This document shows positions 54,268 through 63,197 of a DNA stretch of 64,000 bases, one piece after another. Position 1 is the first letter of the stretch, and each line of letters opens with the position of its first letter. The DNA lies in contig NZ_CP041063.1 of assembly GCF_011082085.1 (NCBI RefSeq), positions 992,001 through 1,056,000 on the forward strand. The letters run 5' to 3'. The stretch is from Bacillus sp. Cs-700 (lineage in GTDB: Bacteria; Bacillota; Bacilli; Bacillales; Guptibacillaceae). Position numbers and translations under genes: made by a program. The notes under the pieces are model-generated. The model ran no database searches, had not been told where the DNA came from, and saw only the letters and a list, made by a program, of their open reading frames with translations.

Positions 54268-54468
54268 TTTTATTCCCCCTGATAAATGTATAATAATTCG
54301 ATTACTTGAATATTTATTACTATATCAGATATCTCGTTCTTGTTCTACATATTTATTCATATATTTTTATATAAATTAAAGTAATTTTTTTCTGTATATT
54401 CTGTTATTTTAACAATTATACACCAATACATTTAGTTTCATAAAATTTAAAACGAATAAATAATGCAT

Positions 54469-54499
54469 AAAAAAAGCACCAGGCATTTTGCCTGGTGCT
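54469..54499 (-). terminator. Terminator of brxB
   Basis: AGCACCAGGC/GCCTGGTGCT with a 5-base loop is followed on the minus strand by seven T residues. Confidence 0.92.
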
Positions 54500-54512
54500 C
54501 ACTGAAAAGCGA

Positions 54513-54941
54513 TTAACAATATTTATTGAATAAATATTGTAACATTCCGGATACTTCTTCAGGATCGCTTCCTTCGATTTCATGACGTTCTACCATGTTA
54601 ATGATTTCTCCGTCTTTTAGAATAGCAAACGAAGGAGAAGATGGTGCAAACCCTGTAAAATAAGAACGTGCTTTTGCTGTTGCTTCTTTATCCTGACCGG
54701 CAAAAACCGTTACAAGATTATCTGGTGTTTTCTCGTTATTAATCGCCAACCTTGCAGCAGGACGCGCAACGCCTCCTGCACAACCACATACTGAGTTGAC
54801 CATCACAAGTGTCGTTCCTTTACTTGTCACAACCTCTTCAACCTCTTCAGGTGTTGTTAATTCTTTATATCCTGCTGCTTTGATCTCTTCACGGGCTGTC
54901 GCGACAACATCATTCATAAATAGATTAAAGTCCATTGACAT
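54513..54941 (-). CDS. brxB: Bacilliredoxin BrxB (YqiW)
   Basis: The 142-residue thioredoxin-like protein has the bacilliredoxin active site C52-G-C54 in [13 protein letters not shown]. It removes bacillithiol from mixed disulfides on proteins after oxidative stress. Length, motif and the position next to bkdB match B. subtilis YqiW. It has its own unit between two terminators. AGGAGG precedes the ATG. Confidence 0.94.
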   Translation of the reverse strand: MSMDFNLFMNDVVATAREEIKAAGYKELTTPEEVEEVVTSKGTTLVMVNSVCGCAGGVARPAARLAINNEKTPDNLVTVFAGQDKEATAKARSYFTGFAPSSPSFAILKDGEIINMVERHEIEGSDPEEVSGMLQYLFNKYC

Positions 54942-55028
54942 GCTAGATTCCTCCCTTAATTCAAATCGCTTTCTTTCTTATTGTATCGCGAATCACTTCA
55001 CTTTTCCAAGAAACGCTTTCATTCTATC

Positions 55029-55063
55029 AAAAAAAAACAGCCATCCCTTAATGAGATGGCTGT
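55029..55063 (-). terminator. Terminator of the bkd operon
   Basis: ACAGCCATC/GATGGCTGT with a 9-base loop is followed on the minus strand by at least eight T residues, right after the bkdB stop. Confidence 0.92.
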
Positions 55064-55068
55064 ACATT

Positions 55069-56376
55069 TTAGTAAACAGATGTGTTATCTTTTGAGATTG
55101 TTTCTAGGTTTTCTTTAACTCGAGCAAGAAACTTACCGCAAATCATGCCATCAAGTACTCTGTGATCAAGAGAGAGGCAAAGATTTACCATATCACGGAC
55201 AGCAATCATACCGTTATTCATAACGACTGGTCGTTTCACAATGCTCTCTACTTGAAGAATAGCTGCTTGAGGATAATTAATAATGCCCATAGATTGAACA
55301 GAGCCAAATGAGCCAGTGTTATTTACTGTAAACGTTCCATCCTGCATTTCTTCACCTTTGAGCTTACCTGTTTTTGCTTTTTGGGCGAGCTCTTTCACTT
55401 CACGAGCAATCCCTTTAATTGATTTCTCATCTGCGTTCTTAATAACCGGAACGAAAAGTGATTCATCTGTTCCAACCGCAATTGAAATATTAATATCTTT
55501 TTTCTGAACGATTTTATCTCCAGCCCACATTGAATTCATTTGAGGGAATTCTTTAAGTGCTTCGACGACAGCTTTAACAAAGAAAGCAAAGAACGTTAAA
55601 CCATATCCTTCTTTCTTTTTGAAATCATCTTTAATCCCATTACGATATTCCACAAGATTTGTTACATCCACTTCCACCATTGTCCACGCATGTGGAGCTT
55701 CATGCTTACTGCGAAGCATATTGTTTGCAATGGCGCGACGAACACCTGTCACTGGAATCTCAATATCGCCTTCTGCAACAGGAACATCAGCGGCTTTTGA
55801 TTCTGACACTGATTTAGATGGAGCTTTTGGAGCTTTAGGTGCTTCACTCTTCGCTTCTTTTTTGTTTTCAGCAGGAGTTTGTTCTTGCTTTGGTGCTGGA
55901 ATTTCACCTGAGTCAATTACCTTCTGAATATCTTTCCGGGTAATACGCCCACCTTTACCAGAACCACTAATTTGTTCAAGGTCGATATTATTCTCTTGAG
56001 ACATACGAAGAACTGCTGGTGAGTAGCGACGTTTCATCGGCTGATCCTCATCCTGCTCTTTCTTTTCTTCAGAAATGTTTTCAATCGCCTGTTGACCTGT
56101 TGACGCTTCCTGCTTTTCTTCTTTAGCAGCTCCACCTTCAACATCGATGTAACATACAAGCTCACCTACTTCAATTGTATCGCCTTCTCCAGCGACTAGT
56201 TCTTTAATAACTCCTGAATAAGATGAAGGTACTTCCGCATTCACTTTATCTGTATTTACCTCTGCAATTGGATCATATTTGTTTACAGTATCACCGACTT
56301 CAACGAGCCATTTTTCTATCGTTCCTTCTGTGACACTTTCTCCAAGTTGAGGCATCAGTATTTTTTCAACTGCCAT
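55069..56376 (-). CDS. bkdB: Branched-chain keto-acid dehydrogenase E2 (dihydrolipoyl transacylase)
   Basis: The 435-residue protein has a lipoyl domain with Lys44 in NTDKVNA, a proline/alanine-rich linker, a peripheral-subunit binding domain around residues 115-155 (YSPAVLRMSQEN) and a catalytic domain ending in DHRVLDGMICGKF with the His-x3-Asp-Gly motif. It passes branched acyl groups to CoA. Its place after E1 genes and the long operon behind ptb-bcd-buk fix it as BkdB rather than pyruvate E2. Confidence 0.93.
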   Translation of the reverse strand: MAVEKILMPQLGESVTEGTIEKWLVEVGDTVNKYDPIAEVNTDKVNAEVPSSYSGVIKELVAGEGDTIEVGELVCYIDVEGGAAKEEKQEASTGQQAIENISEEKKEQDEDQPMKRRYSPAVLRMSQENNIDLEQISGSGKGGRITRKDIQKVIDSGEIPAPKQEQTPAENKKEAKSEAPKAPKAPSKSVSESKAADVPVAEGDIEIPVTGVRRAIANNMLRSKHEAPHAWTMVEVDVTNLVEYRNGIKDDFKKKEGYGLTFFAFFVKAVVEALKEFPQMNSMWAGDKIVQKKDINISIAVGTDESLFVPVIKNADEKSIKGIAREVKELAQKAKTGKLKGEEMQDGTFTVNNTGSFGSVQSMGIINYPQAAILQVESIVKRPVVMNNGMIAVRDMVNLCLSLDHRVLDGMICGKFLARVKENLETISKDNTSVY

Positions 56377-56403
56377 AATAAACCCTCCACTTCTTACAAT
56401 CTT

Positions 56404-57387
56404 TTAGTATTCTGCTAGTTCGCGCATTGCTTTTTCTACTTTGTCAGGATTCAGCATAAAGTACTTCTCCATTGGTGGGGAGTACGGCATAGCCGGTACA
56501 TCCGGTCCTGCTAAGCGTTGAATCGGCGCATCAAGATCAAAAAGACACTCTTCTGCAATAATGGCAGAAACTTCACCAATAATACTTCCTTCTTTGTTGT
56601 CTTCCGTAACAAGGAGAACTTTACCTGTCTTTTTCGCAGCTTCCACAATTGACTGACGGTCCAATGGGTAAACTGTACGAAGATCAAGAACATGTGCAGA
56701 AATACCGTCTTTTTCAAGCTTCTCTGCTGCTTGAAGAGCAAAGTGCACGCTTAGACCGTATGTAATCACTGTAATATCGTCACCTTCACGTTTTACATCA
56801 GCTTTTCCAATTGGAAGCGTATACTCTTCTTCAGGGACCTGGCCTTTGATCAACCGATAAGCACGCTTATGCTCAAAGAAAAGGACCGGATCGTTATCAC
56901 GAATGGCAGCTTTTAACAGCCCTTTTGCATCGTAAGGGGTAGAAGGCATAACAATTTTAAGTCCAGGGACGTTAGCAAAAAGCGCTTCGACGGATTGTGA
57001 ATGATAAAGTGCACCGTGAACGCCACCACCATAAGGGGCACGTATTGTAATAGGACAATTCCAATCATTGTTTGAACGATAACGAATCTTCGCTGCTTCA
57101 GATACAATTTGGTTAACAGCAGGCATAATAAAATCTGCAAACTGCATTTCTGCAACAGGTCTCATTCCGTACATAGCAGCACCAATTCCAACACCAGCAA
57201 TGGCTGATTCTGCAAGTGGTGTATCAATCACGCGGTGTTCACCAAACTCGTCATAAAGACCGTCCGTTGCGCGGAAAACACCTCCGCGTACACCAACATC
57301 CTCGCCTAGTACGAAAACTTTCTCATCGCGCTGCATTTCTTCTCTTAAAGCCTGGGTTATCGCTTGAATATATGAAATAACTGGCAT
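56404..57387 (-). CDS. bkdAB: Branched-chain keto-acid dehydrogenase E1 beta
   Basis: The 327-residue protein has the transketolase-like VFVLGEDVGVRGGVFRATDGL beginning, RAPYGGGVHGALYHSQSVEA and a C-terminal domain with VTEDNKEGSIIGEVSA. With the alpha subunit it binds thiamine diphosphate and decarboxylates 2-keto-isovalerate, -isocaproate and -methylvalerate. The gap to bkdAA is 12 bases. Confidence 0.93.
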   Translation of the reverse strand: MPVISYIQAITQALREEMQRDEKVFVLGEDVGVRGGVFRATDGLYDEFGEHRVIDTPLAESAIAGVGIGAAMYGMRPVAEMQFADFIMPAVNQIVSEAAKIRYRSNNDWNCPITIRAPYGGGVHGALYHSQSVEALFANVPGLKIVMPSTPYDAKGLLKAAIRDNDPVLFFEHKRAYRLIKGQVPEEEYTLPIGKADVKREGDDITVITYGLSVHFALQAAEKLEKDGISAHVLDLRTVYPLDRQSIVEAAKKTGKVLLVTEDNKEGSIIGEVSAIIAEECLFDLDAPIQRLAGPDVPAMPYSPPMEKYFMLNPDKVEKAMRELAEY

Positions 57388-57399
57388 AATGGTTCCTCC

Positions 57400-58392
57400 T
57401 TACTCTTCGTATACATACTTCATTGCATCTTCAGCCGGTGCATAGTCTGCATTTTCTGCGTACTCTGTTGCTTCATCTACTTCTTTTTGAACACGCTCAT
57501 GAATTTCTTTTTCAATTTCATCAGTCAAAACGCCTACTTCTTTTAAATAAGCTGCAAACGTAATAACAGCATCTTTTTTCTTCGCTTCTTCAACTTCTTC
57601 ACGCGTACGATAAGCGCGATCATCGTCATCACTTGAGTGAGGTGTTAAACGATAAGATACAGTCTCAATCAATGTTGGGCCATCGCCTCGGCGCCCTCTT
57701 TCTACCGCTTCTTTCGCAGCTTCATAAACAGCAAGTGGATCATTTCCATCAACCGTTACACCAGGCATTCCATAACCAATCGCGCGATCAGAAACTTTCT
57801 CACAAGCTAACTGCTTTGAAACTGGTACTGAAATTGCGTATTTGTTGTTTTCACAAACGAATAGCACTGGTAACTTATGGACGCCAGCAAAGTTAGCAGC
57901 CTCATGAAAATCTCCCTGATTGGATGAGCCTTCTCCAAACGAACAGAACGTTACTAGGTCTTTCCCTTCCATGCGACCCGCGAGAGCAAAACCAACTGCA
58001 TGAGGCACCTGAGTTGTTACAGGTGAAGAGCCAGTAATGATGTTGTTCTTCTTCTGTCCAAAGTGACCCGGCATTTGACGACCGGCTGAGTTTGGATCTT
58101 CTGCTTTAGCGAAACCTGAGAGCATCAGATCTTTTGCTGTCATGCCGAAAGAAAGGACTACGCCCATATCACGGTAATACGGCGCAACAAAATCTTTCTC
58201 TGGATCCATTGCAAATGCAGATCCAACCTGAGCCGCTTCTTGTCCCTGACAGGAAATAACGAAAGGAATTTTACCAGCTCGATTAAGTAACCACATGCGC
58301 TCATCGATTTTACGAGCCATTAACATAGTTTCAAACATTTCAAGCACTCTTTCATCTGAAAGTCCTAATGCTTCATGACGATTTTCAGCCAT
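57400..58392 (-). CDS. bkdAA: Branched-chain keto-acid dehydrogenase E1 alpha
   Basis: The 330-residue protein has the E1 alpha thiamine-diphosphate region GEGSSNQGDFHEAANFAG with a downstream NNKYAIS, and a phosphorylation-loop-like RLTPHSSDDDDR. It carries the decarboxylase active site with BkdAB. TAAGGAGG precedes the ATG. Confidence 0.93.
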   Translation of the reverse strand: MAENRHEALGLSDERVLEMFETMLMARKIDERMWLLNRAGKIPFVISCQGQEAAQVGSAFAMDPEKDFVAPYYRDMGVVLSFGMTAKDLMLSGFAKAEDPNSAGRQMPGHFGQKKNNIITGSSPVTTQVPHAVGFALAGRMEGKDLVTFCSFGEGSSNQGDFHEAANFAGVHKLPVLFVCENNKYAISVPVSKQLACEKVSDRAIGYGMPGVTVDGNDPLAVYEAAKEAVERGRRGDGPTLIETVSYRLTPHSSDDDDRAYRTREEVEEAKKKDAVITFAAYLKEVGVLTDEIEKEIHERVQKEVDEATEYAENADYAPAEDAMKYVYEE

Positions 58393-58422
58393 AATGTTTT
58401 ACCTCCTTAAATAAACCTTTTA

Positions 58423-59844
58423 TTAAGAATGAATTGCTTTCCCATCCACTGCAAGAGCAGCTTCACCGATTGCTTCAGACAGTGTAGGGTGAGGATGAAT
58501 GGTATGCGCCACTTCCCAAGAGGCCGCATCAAGAACTTTCGCTAGACCCGCTTCAGAAATCATATCGGTTACGTGAGGGCCGATCATATGTACTCCTAAA
58601 AGATCCTCATTGTCCGCATCAGCTACAATTTTCACAAATCCATCAGATTCTCCAAAAACAAGTGCTTTTCCTATTGCTTTAAAAGGGAACTTTCCAATCT
58701 TAACGTTATGACCTTGCTCTTTCGCTTGCGATTCCGTTAACCCTACACTTGCCATCTCTGGACTGCTGTAAATACAGCTTGGAACCTGAGTATAATCGAT
58801 TGGGGTAGGATCTTGATCGGCTAGGTGTTCTACTGCAGTAATCCCTTCATGTGAAGCAACGTGAGCAAGCTGCATACCACCAATTACATCACCAATCGCG
58901 TATATATGAGATTCTTTCGTTTGGAAAAATTCATTGGTTTGAATAACGCCTTTATCTACTTCAATTGTTGTATTCTCAAGACCGATGTTTTTTACGTTTG
59001 CTTCCCGTCCTACTGACACGAGCATCTTGTCTGCAGAGAACGTTTTCGTTTCTCCTTCATGTTCCGCTTGAATGGATACACCCTGATCCTTTGTTAAGGA
59101 CTCGCCCATCACTTTTGCGCCAGTGAAAAGCTTGATCCCCTTTTTCTTCATCAATTTGTGTGCTTCTTTGGAGATATCTTTATCTTCGGTTGGGACAATA
59201 CGATCAGCATACTCGAGGACAGTCACCTCTACACCAAAATCAACAAGCATGGACGCCCACTCAATTCCAATAACGCCACCGCCGACAATAATAATGGAAG
59301 ACGGGAGGCTTTCCATATGAAGAGCTTCATCTGAGGTCATTACATAATCGCCATCTACCTCGAGACCAGGAAGCGTACGCGGCTTCGAGCCCGTTGCAAT
59401 AATAACGTTTTTAGGAATCAACATTTCATTTTCTTCCCCGTTATTCATTTCAACTGAAACCGTACCAGGCATTGGAGAGAAAATGGATGGTCCAAGAATT
59501 CGACCGAATCCTTCAAATACATCTATTTTCCCTTGTTTCATAAGGTGCTTCACGCCATTATGAAGCTGATCAACAATTCCCTGCTTACGTTCTTGAACCT
59601 TTTTAAAATCTAACGCAATTTCCTTTGCCATCACGCCAAATTTCTCTCCATGCTTAGCAGTGGCATATACTTCAGCACTTCGAAGTAACGCTTTACTTGG
59701 AATACAGCCGCGATGCAAACAAGTACCGCCAAGTTCACGCTTTTCAACGATTGCCGTTTTTAGACCTAGTTGGGAAGCACGAATAGCAGCTACATAGCCA
59801 CCAGTACCTCCACCCATTATGACGAGATCATATTCTTCAGCCAT
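58423..59844 (-). CDS. lpdV: Dihydrolipoyl dehydrogenase of the bkd complex (E3)
   Basis: The 473-residue flavoprotein has the FAD motif GGGTGGYVAA at 11-20, redox cysteines Cys42 and Cys47 in GGTCLHRGCIPSK, the NAD motif VGGGVIGIEWAS and the C-terminal HPHPTLSE with the catalytic His-Glu pair. It reoxidises the lipoyl group of BkdB with NAD+. Its place between buk and bkdAA is the standard operon order. Confidence 0.95.
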   Translation of the reverse strand: MAEEYDLVIMGGGTGGYVAAIRASQLGLKTAIVEKRELGGTCLHRGCIPSKALLRSAEVYATAKHGEKFGVMAKEIALDFKKVQERKQGIVDQLHNGVKHLMKQGKIDVFEGFGRILGPSIFSPMPGTVSVEMNNGEENEMLIPKNVIIATGSKPRTLPGLEVDGDYVMTSDEALHMESLPSSIIIVGGGVIGIEWASMLVDFGVEVTVLEYADRIVPTEDKDISKEAHKLMKKKGIKLFTGAKVMGESLTKDQGVSIQAEHEGETKTFSADKMLVSVGREANVKNIGLENTTIEVDKGVIQTNEFFQTKESHIYAIGDVIGGMQLAHVASHEGITAVEHLADQDPTPIDYTQVPSCIYSSPEMASVGLTESQAKEQGHNVKIGKFPFKAIGKALVFGESDGFVKIVADADNEDLLGVHMIGPHVTDMISEAGLAKVLDAASWEVAHTIHPHPTLSEAIGEAALAVDGKAIHS

Positions 59845-59930
59845 TCAAATTCTCCTTTATAAAACGTTTTATTCCCCTTTTTTTAAAAGAGTCACTGCAC
59901 ATGAATTTTAATGAAAATGCGTCAGCATCT

Positions 59931-61034
59931 CTAAACCATTGACTCCACAGAAGAAACAGGATAAATTTTCGCTATTTCCTCTTCTCTTAACACGCGTAAT
60001 CCACCTTCTGCGAGTGCTTGTAGCTCATTTTCACCAGGATGAACGAGAACGTCAGCAATCCACTTGATTTGCTCTGTTATTTGAGAGACAAATTGTTTTC
60101 CATAAGCTAGACCACCAGTTAAAACGATCGCATCCACTTCTCCAGCAAGAACAGCACTAGCCGCTCCAATCTCTTTGGCTACCTGATACGCCATAGCATC
60201 GAAAATAAGTTTTGCTTTCTCATCTCCAGCGTGAATTCGCTGCTCAACTTTTACGGCATCGTTAGTGCCAAGGTACCCAACGTAACCTGCTTGTCCAACA
60301 AGCTTTTTCATGATTTCATCAGCGTAATACTCTCCTGAAAAACACATGGCGACTAGATCACCAACAGGAACTGTTCCCGCACGTTCTGGTGAGAATGGAC
60401 CTTCACCGTGTAAGCCATTATTTACATCAACAACTTTTCCTTTTCGGTGTGCACCAACAGTAATCCCGCCCCCCATATGAGTTACGATAAGATTGAGATC
60501 TTCGTATTTGCTATTTAATTGAGAAGCTACTCGTCTGGCGACTGCTTTTTGGTTTAATGCATGAAAAATACTTTTACGTTCGATTTCTGGCACTCCAGAA
60601 AGGCGAGCTACATCTTGAAGCTCATCAACAACTACTGGGTCAACAATAAAAGATGGGATATTGAGCTGTTCAGCAATTTCAAAAGCAATAATCCCACCTA
60701 AATTCGAAGCATGTTCACCCGAATAACCATTACGAAGATCTTCAAGCATACGTTCATTAACTGAATATGTTCCACCCTCGATCGGACGCAACAAACCACC
60801 GCGTCCTACAACCGCAGATAATCTCGAAATATTAATATCTTCTTCATCTAACGCTTCAAGAATGGTATTTTTCCTAAATTCATATTGATCGATGATTGTT
60901 TTAAATTGATTGATTTCATCTGTATCGTGCCGTAATGATTTCTCAAATACAGCACGTTCATTATCAAATACGCCTATTTTTGTTGAAGTTGATCCCGGGT
61001 TGATTACCAGAAGTCTATATACTTTATCTGTCAC
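59931..61034 (-). CDS. buk: Butyrate (branched-chain fatty acid) kinase
   Basis: The 367-residue ASKHA-fold kinase has [29 protein letters not shown] and [10 protein letters not shown]. It makes ATP from butyryl- or branched acyl-phosphates, and in this operon it completes the ptb reaction to release isobutyrate, isovalerate and similar acids. It starts at GTG 61034 with GGAGGG upstream. The gap of 86 bases before lpdV contains a short AAAACGTTTT palindrome of unknown meaning. Confidence 0.94.
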   Translation of the reverse strand: MTDKVYRLLVINPGSTSTKIGVFDNERAVFEKSLRHDTDEINQFKTIIDQYEFRKNTILEALDEEDINISRLSAVVGRGGLLRPIEGGTYSVNERMLEDLRNGYSGEHASNLGGIIAFEIAEQLNIPSFIVDPVVVDELQDVARLSGVPEIERKSIFHALNQKAVARRVASQLNSKYEDLNLIVTHMGGGITVGAHRKGKVVDVNNGLHGEGPFSPERAGTVPVGDLVAMCFSGEYYADEIMKKLVGQAGYVGYLGTNDAVKVEQRIHAGDEKAKLIFDAMAYQVAKEIGAASAVLAGEVDAIVLTGGLAYGKQFVSQITEQIKWIADVLVHPGENELQALAEGGLRVLREEEIAKIYPVSSVESMV

Positions 61035-61048
61035 TCCAAACCCTCCGT

Positions 61049-62146
61049 TTATCTACGATGACCTAAAATATGCTGAGAGTTCATTAAGAATTGACTTCTT
61101 GACTGCTTCATTTGCTCAATTCTTTCTTCAGCAAGACGGTCTGCCGCTGCATAAGTAGGAATACCATCGCGTTTAGAAATTTCGATAACTTTTGAAATAG
61201 TGTCATAAATGCCATCAACGCGCTTCATTGCACGATCGCGATTATATCCATAAAGCTCATCTGCAACGTTAATAACACCACCAGCATTGATAACATAGTC
61301 TGGCGCATAAACAATACCCATCTCATGGATTTGATCACCGTGTGTCGTTTCGCGAAGCTGGTTGTTTGCTGCTCCTGCAATAACTTTTGCTTTAATTTTT
61401 CCAATTGTATCGTCATTGATAATTGCACCAAGTGCACATGGTGCAAAAATATCACAGTCTACCTCGTAAATGTCGTCGGGATCTACAGCTTTTGCACCAA
61501 AGTCGGTTACTGCACGATCAACTGATTCTTTGTTGATATCTGTAACAACTAGAGAAGCTCCTTCTTCATGAAGGTGTTTGCAGAGATTATAGGCAACATT
61601 TCCTACACCTTGAACAGCTACTGTTTTACCTTGTAAAGAATCTGTACCAAACGCTTCTTTTGCTGCCGCCTTCATTCCTACATATACACCATAAGCTGTT
61701 ACAGGAGAAGGGTTACCAGAAGAACCGAACGCTGGTGAAATACCAGTTACATATTCTGTTTCTTCATGAATAGTATCCATATCTTGAACAGTAGTACCCA
61801 CGTCTTCGGCAGTAATGTAACGACCGTTTAACCCCTGAATATATCGTCCAAAAGCACGGAACATCGCTTCATTTTTGTCTTTACGAGGATCACCGATGAT
61901 AACTGTTTTTCCTCCACCGAGATTTAAACCTGCTGCAGCATTTTTGTACGTCATTCCTTTGGCTAAACGAAGTGCATCCTCAAATGCAGCTTCTTCAGAA
62001 GCGTATGTCCACATTCTTGTTCCACCGAGAGCCGGTCCTAGGGTTGTATCATGAATCGCAATAATCGCTTTTAATCCTGAAGCTTTATCTTGACAAACAA
62101 CCACTTGTTCATAATCGTATTTCTCCATATAAGTAAAAAGTTCCAT
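61049..62146 (-). CDS. bcd: Leucine (branched-chain amino acid) dehydrogenase
   Basis: The 365-residue protein has the Glu/Leu/Phe/Val dehydrogenase layout: [31 protein letters not shown] with catalytic Lys residues, and [13 protein letters not shown] for NAD binding. It converts leucine, valine and isoleucine to keto acids with NAD+, feeding the Bkd complex. It is the second gene of the operon, as in bacilli. AGGGAGA precedes the ATG. Confidence 0.94.
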   Translation of the reverse strand: MELFTYMEKYDYEQVVVCQDKASGLKAIIAIHDTTLGPALGGTRMWTYASEEAAFEDALRLAKGMTYKNAAAGLNLGGGKTVIIGDPRKDKNEAMFRAFGRYIQGLNGRYITAEDVGTTVQDMDTIHEETEYVTGISPAFGSSGNPSPVTAYGVYVGMKAAAKEAFGTDSLQGKTVAVQGVGNVAYNLCKHLHEEGASLVVTDINKESVDRAVTDFGAKAVDPDDIYEVDCDIFAPCALGAIINDDTIGKIKAKVIAGAANNQLRETTHGDQIHEMGIVYAPDYVINAGGVINVADELYGYNRDRAMKRVDGIYDTISKVIEISKRDGIPTYAAADRLAEERIEQMKQSRSQFLMNSQHILGHRR

Positions 62147-62177
62147 CAGTAATCTCCCTCTCTGTTATCCTCTAGTT

Positions 62178-63074
62178 TTATTTAGCTGAACTTACTGCAA
62201 GCGCGATACTATAAACTTTGCTTTCTGAACTATCTGCGCGTGAAGTTAAAACGATTGGTGCTTTAGCGCCAGCAATGACTCCTCCAACTTTTGCATTTGC
62301 AAAATAGACAAGTGATTTATACAATGCGTTCCCTACTTCTATTGAAGGAACAAGAAGGATATCTGCTTTCCCAGCTACTTCACTTTGTATTCCCTTATGC
62401 TCTGCTGCTTCTATTGAAATAGCGTTATCCAATGCGAGTGGTCCATCAATCACGCATTCAGAAATCTGGTCTCTTCTATTCATCTGAGTTAGCGCCGATG
62501 CATCAAGCGTCGCTTGCATAGCTGGATTAATGACTTCTACTGCGGCTAACGGAACAACTTTAGGGCGCTCAATGCCAATACTTCTCGCAATCGATACGGC
62601 GTTATTAACAATTTCCACCTTTTGCGTTAAATCCGGCTCAATATTCATACCAGAGTCTGTTACAAAAATCAGTCGTTCATATCCTTGAACATCAAATGCG
62701 GCTACGTGCGAAAGAACCTTTCCTTTTCGCAAGCCATATTCTTTATTTAAAACTTCTTTTAAAATTACTGAAGTGGAGACCATTCCTTTCATTAAAACAT
62801 CGGCATCTCCATTTCGAACGGCTTGAACAGCCATCCTCGAAGCCTCTTGATCTGACTCCACATGCACAATTTGAAGAGATGATGATTCAGTTAAACCTTC
62901 ATCTGTTAACATTCGCTTGATATCTTGCTTATCACCGTAAAGAATGAATGAAGCCAGTTGCTTCTGAATAGCTTTATGAACCGCTTCAATCACTTCTTTA
63001 TCTGCAGCAGCAGCAAGTGCAATCGTTTTGTTAGGTTGTTTGGATACTTCCATTACAAGTTGATCTAGATTCAT
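62178..63074 (-). CDS. ptb: Phosphate butyryltransferase
   Basis: The 298-residue protein belongs to the Pta/Ptb family, with DADVLMKGMVSTSVILKEVL, FVTDSGMNIEPDL, DGPLALDNAIS and a C-terminal KVGGVIAGAKAPIVLTSRADS. It exchanges CoA for phosphate on branched-chain and butyryl-CoA. It is the first gene of the operon, 32 bases after the -12 element. GAGGGGGGA precedes the ATG. Confidence 0.94.
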   Translation of the reverse strand: MNLDQLVMEVSKQPNKTIALAAAADKEVIEAVHKAIQKQLASFILYGDKQDIKRMLTDEGLTESSSLQIVHVESDQEASRMAVQAVRNGDADVLMKGMVSTSVILKEVLNKEYGLRKGKVLSHVAAFDVQGYERLIFVTDSGMNIEPDLTQKVEIVNNAVSIARSIGIERPKVVPLAAVEVINPAMQATLDASALTQMNRRDQISECVIDGPLALDNAISIEAAEHKGIQSEVAGKADILLVPSIEVGNALYKSLVYFANAKVGGVIAGAKAPIVLTSRADSSESKVYSIALAVSSAK

Positions 63075-63106
63075 TGATGTCCCCCCTCTACGCCATCATA
63101 CTATTA

Positions 63107-63122
63107 TGCAAGTTCCGTGCCA
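63107..63122 (-). promoter_or_regulatory. Sigma-54 (SigL) -24/-12 promoter of the bkd operon
   Basis: On the minus strand TGGCAC-GGAAC-TTGCA matches the sigma-54 consensus TGGCAC-N5-TTGCW fully. It lies just upstream of ptb and downstream of the BkdR gene, so transcription needs an enhancer-binding activator. Confidence 0.95.
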
Positions 63123-63165
63123 ATTCCGCATTATTGTCGTTACAAGGTTTTAAGCTGATGGGATA

Positions 63166-63197
63166 TGCAATATCTTGCACACCGCGCAATTTATTGC
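63166..63197 (-). promoter_or_regulatory. Probable BkdR upstream activating sequence (two palindromes)
   Basis: TGCAA-TATC-TTGCA (63166-63179) and GCAAT-TT-ATTGC (63186-63197) share the half-site TGCAA/ATTGC and lie about 45-75 bases upstream of the -24 element. The second one covers the bkdR stop codon. Two related palindromes suit an activator dimer pair. Confidence 0.6.

Noticed and set aside
59865-59876. AAAACGTTTT palindrome between buk and lpdV as a cre site
   Set aside because: It lacks the fixed G and C flanks of the cre consensus and lies inside an operon already driven by sigma-54.
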